Assembly: GCF_001279695.1 (NCBI RefSeq)
Contig: NZ_LGDD01000177.1
Span: 37,729-101,728 of the forward strand
Reading direction: 5' to 3'
Length of the DNA: 64,000 nt
From: Streptomyces sp. WM6378
Lineage (GTDB): Bacteria > Actinomycetota > Actinomycetes > Streptomycetales > Streptomycetaceae
The notes below the pieces were generated by a model. That model did not search any database. It saw only the letters and a program-made list of their open reading frames with translations, and was not told the DNA's origin. Shown here in pieces: positions 8,809-16,340 of this stretch. The position numbers were made by a program, and so were the translations under genes. The stretch's first letter is position 1; each line of letters begins with the position of its first letter.

Positions 8809-9660
8809 ATGCCACCCAGAAGCGCGCCGACCGAGCGCCAACGACGCCTCGGTGCGGAATTGCGGAAGATGCGCATAGCTGCGGGCATGGGCACGGAGGT
8901 CGCGGCCAAGCTGCTCGGCGTACCGCGCACCAACGTGCCGAACATGGAGTCCGGCCGGTCCGGCATCAGCGCCGCCCGCGTGCGTGCGCTGGCCAGCAAC
9001 TACGGCTGCACCGACGAGGCGTACGTCGATGCCCTCGCTGCCATCCCGAGCGAGCGGGACAAGGGTTGGTGGGAGGCCTACCGCGACCGGCTGTCGCCGG
9101 CTTCCCTGGACATCGCCGAGATGGAGTGGCGCTCCCCCCGCCTGCGCATCGCGGTCACCATCCACCTCCCGGGCCTCTTCCAGACGGAGGCCCACGCACG
9201 CGCCGTCTTCGCCCAGGTCGTCCCCCCGCTCCCCCGAACCGACCTGGAGACCCGGCTGGCCCACCGCATGGACCGCAAGCAGGTCCTGGACAGGTCGGAC
9301 CCCCCGAAAGTCGAGGCGATCATCCATGAGGCCGCCCTGCGCATGGAGTTCGGCGGCACCGGAACCACCCGGGCCCAGCTCCGTCACATCGTCGAGCTGG
9401 CCGAGCGCCCACACCTCTCCGTACGGGTCATCCCGTTCAAGGCCGGAGGCGTTCCCGGCTCCGGCCAGTCCGTCATCTACGCGGCGGCAGCCGTGCCACA
9501 GCTCGACACCATCGAGCTGGACACCACGCATGGCGCGGAGTTCCACGATGACGAGGCCCAGCTCACCAAGTACCGCGCTCAGCTGGACGAGTTGGAGTCC
9601 CGCGCCCTGTCCCGCGAGGACTCACGCACCTTCATGAACGACTTGGCCCGCCGACTCTAG
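8809..9660 (+). CDS. XRE-family regulator with DUF5753 (WhiJ-like)
   Basis: 283 residues. The N-terminal helix-turn-helix (about 10-70: LGAELRKMRIAAGMGTEVAAKLLG, TNVPNMESGRSGI) is followed by a DUF5753 domain (WWEAYRDRLSPASLDIAEME, IHLPGLFQTEAHARAVF, EAIIHEAALRMEFGG, LSVRVIPFKAGGVPGSGQSV). This is the WhiJ/AbaA-ORF type, typically with a DUF397 gene next to it and linked in Streptomyces to developmental and antibiotic control. Here it is divergent from a small ATPase and followed 9 bases later by DUF397, the classical three-gene arrangement. Confidence 0.9.
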   Translation: MPPRSAPTERQRRLGAELRKMRIAAGMGTEVAAKLLGVPRTNVPNMESGRSGISAARVRALASNYGCTDEAYVDALAAIPSERDKGWWEAYRDRLSPASLDIAEMEWRSPRLRIAVTIHLPGLFQTEAHARAVFAQVVPPLPRTDLETRLAHRMDRKQVLDRSDPPKVEAIIHEAALRMEFGGTGTTRAQLRHIVELAERPHLSVRVIPFKAGGVPGSGQSVIYAAAAVPQLDTIELDTTHGAEFHDDEAQLTKYRAQLDELESRALSREDSRTFMNDLARRL

Positions 9661-9669
9661 GAGCAGGAC

Positions 9670-9861
9670 ATGCCCGAGATTGACTGGGAAGAGCCGTACT
9701 GCGGCGAAGGAGCGAACTGCTTCCGCCTCGGCGTCGACGGTGACGGCAACGCGTACATCGCGGTCGCCGGCCAGGAGGACCACTACCTCACCGACAGCCG
9801 AGACGCCCTGCGGAACCTCATCCGCGACATCAAGGCGGGCAGGGCGGACCACCTGCTGTGA
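9670..9861 (+). CDS. DUF397 small protein
   Basis: 63 residues, acidic. It has the DUF397 pattern in diverged form: WEEPYCGEGANCFRLG corresponds to the usual S.GG.CVEV segment, followed by AVAGQEDHYLTDSRDALRNLIRDIKAG. It starts 9 bases after the XRE stop and overlaps the next gene by 4 bases. DUF397 proteins are the usual partners of XRE/DUF5753 regulators and are proposed to modulate them; an effect here is inferred. Confidence 0.85.
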   Translation: MPEIDWEEPYCGEGANCFRLGVDGDGNAYIAVAGQEDHYLTDSRDALRNLIRDIKAGRADHLL

Positions 9862-10127
9862 GCGAGGGGGGCGCCACAGGCGAGAAGGCACCCTTCGGAG
9901 AACTGCTGCGGACCGCAGAGGAACTGAACACGCAGGCCGACGAGATCACCTGCTTCTGGGACCTCTCACCCCGCGGATACCGCTCACGGACAACCGCTCC
10001 GTTCGGCCGTCCGCTGCACATCCCGGCACCCTTTGACTTCGCTCTGGACACGGCCGCGTTTCCCACCTCCCCGGACAAGGCCGGGCGAAGGAGGAAGCCC
10101 CCTCGTCCTAACCACTGCTCCGGGTAA
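9858..10127 (+). CDS. Small unknown protein, coupled to the DUF397 gene
   Basis: 89 residues, not recognised. The GTG at 9858 overlaps the DUF397 stop in a GTGA tetranucleotide, which argues for translational coupling. The N-terminal half (FGELLRTAEELNTQADEI) looks helical; the C-terminus is Pro/Arg-rich and ends CSG. Its last 20 bases overlap the end of the convergent OmpA-domain gene. Confidence 0.6.
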   Translation: MSEGGATGEKAPFGELLRTAEELNTQADEITCFWDLSPRGYRSRTTAPFGRPLHIPAPFDFALDTAAFPTSPDKAGRRRKPPRPNHCSG

Positions 10128-10728
10128 AGCTGACCTCCACCCGCCGGTTCTTCTTGCGGCCGTCCTCCGTCGAGTTGTCGGAGATCGGGTAGTCCTCGGC
10201 GTAACCCCGGATCTCGAACGTCACGTCGGAGCCCAGCGACAGCGAGAGCGCCTTCTGGACGGCGTCCGCGCGCTCCTTCGACAGGACCACGCCGTGCTCG
10301 TGCGTGCCGAGGTTGTCCGTGAAGCCGAAGACCCGGACGTTCGTCGCCTTCTGCTTCTTGATCTCGGCGGCGATGCCCTGGATACGGTCGTTCGCGTCGG
10401 GCGACAGGGCCGCGCTGTCCATCGCGAACAGCACCTCCGCCTGCAGCGCGAACGTCACGCTGGTGTTGGTGTCCGAACGCCGCTCCTCGCCGCCCTGGTC
10501 CTCGACGATCGACTTGATGTCGAGCACCTTGGGCGCCGCGAGCGTGCCGCCCTCGGGGAGCTTCAGGTTCGGCGAGGTCCCGTCGACCTTCATGGACGGG
10601 TCACTCGTCGCCTCCGTGCCGGGCAGTGGGGGGCTGCTCGGACTCTCGTCGGCGTACGCGGTGGTCCCACCGGCGGTCAGGACTAGCGCGGCGGCGATCG
10701 CTACGGCTGCGTGCCGGGTTCTGGTCAT
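10108..10728 (-). CDS. OmpA-family C-terminal domain protein, secreted
   Basis: 206 residues. There is a signal peptide (cleavage after about TAYA), a Ser/Pro-rich linker, and an OmpA/MotB domain from about residue 85. It has the strand EVLFAMDSAALSPDANDRI, VRVFGFTDNLGTHEHGVVLSKERADAV and the terminal GRKKNRRVEVSF, i.e. the peptidoglycan-binding D and R positions of the family. It is the last gene of the minus-strand tad run, 7 bases after the lipoprotein gene, suggesting a cell-wall anchor for the envelope machinery. Confidence 0.88.
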   Translation of the reverse strand: MTRTRHAAVAIAAALVLTAGGTTAYADESPSSPPLPGTEATSDPSMKVDGTSPNLKLPEGGTLAAPKVLDIKSIVEDQGGEERRSDTNTSVTFALQAEVLFAMDSAALSPDANDRIQGIAAEIKKQKATNVRVFGFTDNLGTHEHGVVLSKERADAVQKALSLSLGSDVTFEIRGYAEDYPISDNSTEDGRKKNRRVEVSFTRSSG

Positions 10729-10735
10729 GGTGTGA

Positions 10736-11347
10736 TCACCCGGAGACGGGAACGGTCATGGTGGGGAAGGTCGGCAGCTGGAAGTCGACTTCCTTGGTGC
10801 CGTTGGGTGGGGCGGGGAATTGGGCGAAGAAGGGGACGGTCTGGCCGGCCTTCACTCCTACGATGCCCATCGTGCAGAGGCACTTCCCCCCCGTGTCGCG
10901 CAGCACGTAATAGCGTTTCTTGCCGACCTTGTCGACCAGCGTCGCCCCGGCCACCGAGTCGCCGCTGGCCAGCACGTCCTTCTCGGTGCCGACCCAGCCG
11001 GACGTGTCGACGAAGTTCTCCGAGCCGGGGTTCTTCAACTGGCCCGACACCGTGACGAATCCGCCCGAGTCGCGCGCCACGCTGTTGATGGTGAGGACGA
11101 TCCCGCCCTGACCGGTGGACTCCGCGAGCTTGACCGTGGGGTCGGACTTAGGCGTCGAGGAACCCGGCTGCTGGCCGCCCCCCGAGGATGCTGCCTTCGA
11201 CTGCGAACCGCTGCTGGCCGCGTTCGACTTGCCGTCCTTGCTGTCGCCGCCGCATCCGCCGACAGCCAACGCCAGGGTGACTGCCATCGCTGCCGCCACC
11301 GCCCCCCTACGGGCCCTCAACGTATGCCGAACGCTCATCGGTGCCAT
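10736..11347 (-). CDS. Putative lipoprotein of the tad locus
   Basis: 203 residues with a typical lipoprotein signal (Arg-rich start, hydrophobic core ending AVGGCGG, predicted lipid-anchored Cys). A Ser/Gly/Lys linker and a C-terminal beta-rich domain follow (VLTINSVARDSGGFVTVSGQL, KRYYVLRDTGGKCLCTMGI, TVPFFAQFPAPP). The CLC pair is notable. The family is not recognised. It lies between the TadG-like gene (21-base gap) and the OmpA gene (7 bases), so it is probably part of the same transcript. ATG 11338 is an alternative start. Confidence 0.8.
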   Translation of the reverse strand: MAPMSVRHTLRARRGAVAAAMAVTLALAVGGCGGDSKDGKSNAASSGSQSKAASSGGGQQPGSSTPKSDPTVKLAESTGQGGIVLTINSVARDSGGFVTVSGQLKNPGSENFVDTSGWVGTEKDVLASGDSVAGATLVDKVGKKRYYVLRDTGGKCLCTMGIVGVKAGQTVPFFAQFPAPPNGTKEVDFQLPTFPTMTVPVSG

Positions 11348-11368
11348 TCCTCTGCTCGTCGCTTGCTG

Positions 11369-11977
11369 TCAGTCGACCAGTTTCACGGTGAAGATCTTGT
11401 CCAGGGCGGGCATGGGATCCACGGGCAGGTCCTTGCCGTCGCACGTGATCGTGACGGGAGGAGGCGGCGGCTTCGGATCATTGCCACCGCCGCTGGCGGG
11501 CGGCAGGCCGCATCTAAGCTCGACCACCGCCGTGGCGCTGGCGGTTGCCTTCTCGTTCTCGGTGCCCGGGATCACGGACTTGCCGACGGTGTACTGAGTC
11601 CGGACGCCTACAGTGAACTTGAACTGTCCGACGTCACCGGGGTGAGGATTCCACTTCTGCGGGTCGAGGTCGGCGTGGTTCTTCGCGGCGAAACTCGCGG
11701 CCTCGTCGCGCGCAGGGGCGATGAAGGTGGCGTCCTTGAAGATGTCGTCGAGACCGCCGGGCGTCGTGAGCCCAGCCAAAAACTTGGGGCCCAGTTCCTC
11801 ACGAGCGCGCTGCGCTGCGGCAAGAGCGGCTGAATCCGCCGCCCCCTGAGCCCCGTTACGCGTAGCCGATGCCTGGCCGACCGCAAAGAAAGCGAACGCA
11901 AGAAAGAGCAGGCCCGCCACCATCACAACGTAGATGGGGAAGGCCTGCCCTCGGTCCTGGCGCAGGTTTGGGATCAG
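11369..11977 (-). CDS. TadG-like pilus assembly protein
   Basis: About 202 residues. A short basic leader ends RQDRGQ, followed by one membrane segment (FPIYVVMVAGLLFLAFAFFAVGQ) and the TadG-type RNGAQGAADSAALAAAQ segment. The extracytoplasmic domain ends in a Pro-rich stretch. No ATG/GTG/TTG fits the N-terminus. The most likely start is CTG at 11977, forming a CTGA overlap with the stop of the upstream pilin gene and preceded by AAGG. Position +5 after the DRG/Q junction is Ile rather than Glu, so it may not be cleaved like a pilin. Confidence 0.8.
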   Translation of the reverse strand: MIPNLRQDRGQAFPIYVVMVAGLLFLAFAFFAVGQASATRNGAQGAADSAALAAAQRAREELGPKFLAGLTTPGGLDDIFKDATFIAPARDEAASFAAKNHADLDPQKWNPHPGDVGQFKFTVGVRTQYTVGKSVIPGTENEKATASATAVVELRCGLPPASGGGNDPKPPPPPVTITCDGKDLPVDPMPALDKIFTVKLVD

Positions 11978-12240
11978 CCGCCTGCCTTGATCTTGTCGAT
12001 CTGCTCTTTGATCTTGTTGGTGATGGACGTGCCGATCCCGGTCGCCATGATCCCGCCGATGATCGCCACCACCACCAAAATGATCCCCAGATACTCGAAA
12101 GAAGTCTGCCCCCGGTCCCGGCCCCGGCCGGCGCTCGCCGACGCGTACCGGTGCCGGACCCGGGTGATCGCCGTGTCCCTCCAGCCGCTCACCCGTACCT
12201 GCGCAGCGACGGCGGTCTTCAGCAGCGTGTCCTGCGGCAT
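11974..12240 (-). CDS. flp: Flp family type IVb pilin
   Basis: 88 residues. The prepilin signature is DRG/QTSFEYLGIILVVVA: cleavage after Gly44 with Glu at +5 and Tyr at +6, followed by one hydrophobic helix and a short tail (about 44 mature residues), typical of Flp pilins. The 44-residue leader is unusually long. ATG 12240 is chosen because GGAGGAG lies 9 bases upstream; ATG codons at 12267 and 12282 have no better site. It lies 113 bases after the response regulator gene, possibly with its own promoter for higher expression. Confidence 0.85.
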   Translation of the reverse strand: MPQDTLLKTAVAAQVRVSGWRDTAITRVRHRYASASAGRGRDRGQTSFEYLGIILVVVAIIGGIMATGIGTSITNKIKEQIDKIKAGG

Positions 12241-12353
12241 TTCGCGGCTCTCCTCCGGTTGCGGCATCACGTCGTACGTCATCGGGAACGTAAGGCGGGA
12301 TCGCGGAGGCCACCGAGGGCCCAGGGGCCCAAATCCGGGCCCAAGTGCGGGAC

Positions 12354-13115
12354 TTACGCATGGGCCACCCCCAGCCAGCGGGCGATCGCCGCGCTGCGGG
12401 TCGTGGCGTGCAGCTTGGCGAAGATGCGGTTGATGTGGTTCTTGACCGTCTTCTCGCTGATGAAGCACGTGGCCGCGATTTGCTGATTGCTCATGCCCGC
12501 CGCGATCAACTCCATCACCTCGGCCTCCCGCGAACTCAGCCTGAAGTCTTCCCTGTTGCGCATCGACACCGCCCGCTGTGCAGTTGAAGACTGTGCCACA
12601 ACCGGTTGCAGTTGCGAAAGGGATTGCGCGGAAATGGCAGCTGGCGGGTCCGGTTGCTCGCGTACGTGGGCCAGGAGGGCGTTCGCCGCCGTGGCCGTGA
12701 AGGCGGCCCGGCCCTGCCCCATCCCCCGTACCGCCGACGTCAGTTCGTCCGCCGTGAACTCCCCGTGGACCAGGTAGCCCCCGGCTCCGAGCCGCAGCGC
12801 CTCCCGCACGATCTCGCTCTCCCTGCTGTACGTCAGCATCATCACGGGGGCCAGGCCGACCAGGTACGGCAGCACCGCCATGCCGTCCACGCCCGGCATG
12901 CGGACGTCCAGCAAGATCACGTCCGGGCGGTGGCGCACCGCCGCCTCGTACGCCTCGCGGCCGTCCGCCGCTTCCGCCGCCACCTCGATGTCGTGGCGGC
13001 CGTGCAGCAACGCGGCAAGGCCCGCACGTACCACCGGGTTGTCGTCCGCGACGACTACCCGCAGTGGCCCCAGCGGGGCACTCTCCCCGGCCTTGTAGGA
13101 GATTCCGTCCGGCAT
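12354..13115 (-). CDS. NarL/LuxR-type response regulator
   Basis: About 253 residues. The receiver domain has the acidic pair VADDNPVV and the phospho-acceptor Asp in VILLDVRMPG, then an unstructured linker and a C-terminal LuxR helix-turn-helix (LSSREAEVMELIAAGMSNQQIAATCFIS..TVKNHINRIFAKL). ATG 13115 is favoured by GAGAGGGGG five bases upstream. A GTG at 13130, overlapping the kinase stop as GTGA, is an alternative. It pairs with the adjacent kinase and, from position, may control the tad/pilin genes. Confidence 0.9.
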   Translation of the reverse strand: MPDGISYKAGESAPLGPLRVVVADDNPVVRAGLAALLHGRHDIEVAAEAADGREAYEAAVRHRPDVILLDVRMPGVDGMAVLPYLVGLAPVMMLTYSRESEIVREALRLGAGGYLVHGEFTADELTSAVRGMGQGRAAFTATAANALLAHVREQPDPPAAISAQSLSQLQPVVAQSSTAQRAVSMRNREDFRLSSREAEVMELIAAGMSNQQIAATCFISEKTVKNHINRIFAKLHATTRSAAIARWLGVAHA

Positions 13116-13126
13116 GACACCCCCTC

Positions 13127-14443
13127 TCACGGAGTTCCCGAGGTTGAATTCACGATTAACTGGCGGCCGTTCAGGGGGAGTTCAACGCGCACCTCCGTTC
13201 CCGTCGGTGCCGTCCCCCGGCCCACTCTGATCCGCGCCCCGATCGCCGCCGCCCGCTCCACCATGCCCACCAGGCCGAAGTGGCCCGTGCGTTTGAGGTC
13301 GTCGAGGGTGGTGCCGGGGGGCAGGCCCCGGCCGTTGTCGTGGATGCTGAGGCGGAACATCGCACCCTCGACGCCCGCCTCCACGTCGATGCGGGCCGGG
13401 CCGGCATGCCGGTGTGCGTTGTCCATCGCCTCGCTCGCGATCGTGACCAGTTGACGGGCCACCGCCGCCGGGACCGTCGGCCCCGGACCGTCACCAAGCA
13501 CCCGCCACCCCGCCCCCGCCCCCGACTCCGTCCGCCGAGTGAAATCCCGTACCGCCAAAGACAGTTCGTTCAGTACGTCCACTTCCCCCGGCGTCCGCCT
13601 CAGGTCCGCGAGGAGCTCGCGGGATTCCGCTGCCGCCCTGCGCGCGGCGCGGGCGACCAGTTCGGCCTGGTCGCGGACCGTCAGGGGGTCCACGCGGTCC
13701 GCCGACGCCGCCAGGCCGTCGGCCGCCAGGGCCAGGCCGTGCAGGGTCTTCGCCACCGAGTCGTGCATGTCGCGGGCCAACCGCGCCCGCTCCTCCTCCA
13801 CCGCGTCGTGCACGGCGAGGCGGGCCCGGGTCTCCGTCAGCGCCTGGCTCGCCGCGCCGAAGCGGAACAGGAGGTTGCGGATCGTCACTCCCACCGCCCC
13901 CGCTATCACGCAGAACCCGGGCAGGAGCAAGGCCGACGCATCCGCCAACTGGTGCCGGGGGCCCGTCGCGTACACCACCGTCAGGATCGTCACCTGGAGG
14001 CCCGCGAAGACGCCCGCGCCCCGCCAGCCGTACACCAGGCCGGCGAGCAGCGGGGTGCAGATCGTGACGTAGCCGAGGGGGGATTCCGGGGTCGCCGTGA
14101 TCAGAAGCAGCGCGCCGAACACCGCGTCCACCGCGAGCAGCCAGGGATGGCGCAGGAGCAGCGGGCCGAAGCGTTCCCAGTCGCGGAACAGGACGTACGA
14201 GCCCATGAAGGTGCCCAGTACCGCCGCGCCCACCAGGAGGCCCGGGGCTCCCTTGGCCGCGCCCGCGAGGGCGAACGGGGCGCCTATCGCGATCATCGCC
14301 AGGCGGAAGCCGAACACCTGGCGGCACATCGCCTGGAGTGCGTTGATCTGGAGGGTGAGGGTGGGAGGAGGGACCGATTCGACTGCCTTGCGGCGGGTCG
14401 GCATCCTCAACACCCTTATTCCTGCCGCTAGTTGGAGGGTCAC
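13127..14443 (-). CDS. Sensor histidine kinase (HisKA_3 type)
   Basis: 438 residues. About six membrane segments in the N-terminal half are followed by a HisKA_3 dimerisation box with the phospho-accepting His (RARLARDMHDSVAKTLHGLA) and an HATPase domain (ASEAMDNAHRHAG, IHDNGRGLPPG, HFGLVGMVERAAAIG). GTG 14443 is chosen: it overlaps the TadC stop as GTGA and has GGGAGG seven bases upstream. ATG 14404 is the shorter alternative. The sensor lacks a large extracellular domain, so the stimulus is probably sensed within the membrane. It sits inside the tad operon. Confidence 0.9.
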   Translation of the reverse strand: MTLQLAAGIRVLRMPTRRKAVESVPPPTLTLQINALQAMCRQVFGFRLAMIAIGAPFALAGAAKGAPGLLVGAAVLGTFMGSYVLFRDWERFGPLLLRHPWLLAVDAVFGALLLITATPESPLGYVTICTPLLAGLVYGWRGAGVFAGLQVTILTVVYATGPRHQLADASALLLPGFCVIAGAVGVTIRNLLFRFGAASQALTETRARLAVHDAVEEERARLARDMHDSVAKTLHGLALAADGLAASADRVDPLTVRDQAELVARAARRAAAESRELLADLRRTPGEVDVLNELSLAVRDFTRRTESGAGAGWRVLGDGPGPTVPAAVARQLVTIASEAMDNAHRHAGPARIDVEAGVEGAMFRLSIHDNGRGLPPGTTLDDLKRTGHFGLVGMVERAAAIGARIRVGRGTAPTGTEVRVELPLNGRQLIVNSTSGTP

Positions 14444-15333
14444 TTCGGGCCTCCCAGGAAGCCACCGAAGTCCAGATTCGCTCCGTACACGAAGCCGACG
14501 CTGAGCAGGATCAGCGTGCCCGGCAGCAGGAACGTCGTCACCGCGAAGGTGGCCTTGGGGACCGCTCGGGCCGCCTTGCGGCGGGCGTTCTGCGCGTCCG
14601 TGCGCCGCATGTCGGCGGCGATCGCTATCAGGGTGTCGACGATCGGCGCGCCCAGCTCCTCGCCCTGCTGGAGCGCGGTCACGAACATCGCGACCTGCTC
14701 GGAGTCGTTGCGCTTGCGCAGTTCCTCGAAGGCCTGGCGGCGGCTGACGCCCATGTCCATCTGGCGCAGGGTGATGCGCAGTTCGTCGGCCCAAGGGCCC
14801 TCGTACTTGTCGGCGACCCGGTCGAGGGCCTGGCGGAAGCCGAGCCCCGCGCTGACCACGACCGCGAGCACGTCCAGGAAGTCGGGCAGGGTGCGTTCGA
14901 TGTGGTCGCGGCGGACCCGGACCGCCGACCAGATGCCGACCTCGACCCAGAACAGGGCGAAGGCCACCATCACCAGGGCGATGATCCAGTGCCCTTCGAG
15001 CAGCATGATCAGCGCTGCCGCCGTGCCGAGCATCCCGTACACCGCGCGCCGGGCCGCGTACCGGTCGACGGTGAGGCCGCCCGGGTTGCCCGCGAGGTCG
15101 ATCTGGCGGCGCTTCCTGCCAACCCGCTCGGGGCCCATCATCCGCAGCACGGCCGGCGCCCACCGCATGCCGAGGCGGTCGACGGCCGAGCCGACGGCGG
15201 TGGTGCGCGTCGCGCCGACCTCCAGGGCCACGGAGAGGTCGCTCGGGAGCTTCACCTCGGCCCGGTACATGCGGATGCCGAGGAACACCCCGTACACACT
15301 CAGGCCCATCAGGGCCGCGAAGAGCAGTCCCAT
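14440..15333 (-). CDS. tadC: TadC-like type II secretion F domain protein
   Basis: 297 residues, inner-membrane platform protein of the Tad system. It has the T2SSF domain (RTLPDFLDVLAVVVSAGLGFRQALDRV, ELRITLRQMDMGVSRRQAFEEL, ALQQGEELGAPIVDTL) and C-terminal membrane segments. It lies 39 bases downstream of tadB and ends in a GTGA overlap with the histidine kinase. With TadB it should form the heterodimeric platform driven by the TadA ATPase. Confidence 0.9.
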   Translation of the reverse strand: MGLLFAALMGLSVYGVFLGIRMYRAEVKLPSDLSVALEVGATRTTAVGSAVDRLGMRWAPAVLRMMGPERVGRKRRQIDLAGNPGGLTVDRYAARRAVYGMLGTAAALIMLLEGHWIIALVMVAFALFWVEVGIWSAVRVRRDHIERTLPDFLDVLAVVVSAGLGFRQALDRVADKYEGPWADELRITLRQMDMGVSRRQAFEELRKRNDSEQVAMFVTALQQGEELGAPIVDTLIAIAADMRRTDAQNARRKAARAVPKATFAVTTFLLPGTLILLSVGFVYGANLDFGGFLGGPK

Positions 15334-15372
15334 TTCTCGCTCACTCCCCTCTCTCCACCCGGCTACCTGGGC

Positions 15373-16308
15373 TCATACGTCGATGCGGGACAGGCGGCGG
15401 ACCACGAAGAATCCGAGGGCGTACAGGGCGATCGAGATCAGCACCGCCGCCTGGCCGAGCAGGGCGCCCGTCATGCGGTCCAGCGCGCCCGGCATCACCG
15501 CGTTCAGCATGAGCAGCGCGGCGATCCCGAAGCCGGGCACGGCGTACGCGGTGACTGTCACCTGGGCCAGCGTGGTGCGCACCTCGCGGCGGGTCTCCTT
15601 GCGCTCCTCCAGGGTGGTGGTGAGGTTGCGCAGCGAGCTGACGACCGTGCCGCCCGCGCGGTTGGCCAGCACCAACGTCGTTACCAGGACGACCAGTTCG
15701 CGGGAGGGAAGCCGGTCGGCCAGTTCGCCGAGTGCGTCGTCGAGGGACTCGCCCATGGCGAGCCGGTCGGTGACCCGGCCCAGTTCCTCGCCCGCCGGGG
15801 CCTCCATCTCCTCGGCCGCCATGGCGATGGCGGTTCGCAGCGCGAGGCCGGCCTGGGTGGCGTTGGCGAGGATGCGGGACAGTTCGGGTAGTTGGTTGAT
15901 GAAGCGCTCGATGCGTTTCTGGCGCTGCCAGTTGAGGAACGAGTTGGCGCTCCACAGGCCGGCGAGCCCGGCCAGCGGACCGAAGAACGCGGCGAGAACC
16001 GATGCCGCGATCAGCCACAGGGCGGCGACCCCGGCCAGCATGTACACGAAGAACTCGCCGGGGGTCAGGTCGAGGCCGGTGGCGGCCAGCTTCAGCTCGA
16101 TGCGGCGGCCCAGTTTCGTACCGCGCAGTCTGCGGTCCACGCCCTGGAACGGGCGGTTCCGGCCGGTCGGGTGCTGGGCGCCCGGGTTGGTGAGCCGGTC
16201 GATGAGGGCTTCGCGCTGGGCGCGGCCCGCCCCGTAGGAGCGCAGCCCCAGGACCGCGAGCACCCCGGCGAGCAGAGTGACGCCGAGCGTGAGGAAGGAG
16301 AGGTTCAT
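15373..16308 (-). CDS. tadB: TadB-like type II secretion F domain protein
   Basis: 311 residues. An N-terminal helix (LTLGVTLLAGVLAVLGL), paired central membrane segments and a T2SSF domain (INQLPELSRILANATQAGLALRTAIAMAAEEMEAPAGEEL, ALGELADRLPSRELVVLVTTL) are followed by a terminal membrane hairpin. The gene lies 32 bases after the TadA ATPase gene. Its role is the second platform subunit. Confidence 0.9.
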   Translation of the reverse strand: MNLSFLTLGVTLLAGVLAVLGLRSYGAGRAQREALIDRLTNPGAQHPTGRNRPFQGVDRRLRGTKLGRRIELKLAATGLDLTPGEFFVYMLAGVAALWLIAASVLAAFFGPLAGLAGLWSANSFLNWQRQKRIERFINQLPELSRILANATQAGLALRTAIAMAAEEMEAPAGEELGRVTDRLAMGESLDDALGELADRLPSRELVVLVTTLVLANRAGGTVVSSLRNLTTTLEERKETRREVRTTLAQVTVTAYAVPGFGIAALLMLNAVMPGALDRMTGALLGQAAVLISIALYALGFFVVRRLSRIDV

Positions 16309-16340
16309 CTGCGCGTTCCCAGTCAGTTGGCGTGGCGGAC

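Noticed and set aside
13127..15163. 678-codon version of the histidine kinase
   Set aside because: The extra residues are antisense to nothing but overlap tadC in another frame; the GTG at 14443 with a GGGAGG site explains the gene.
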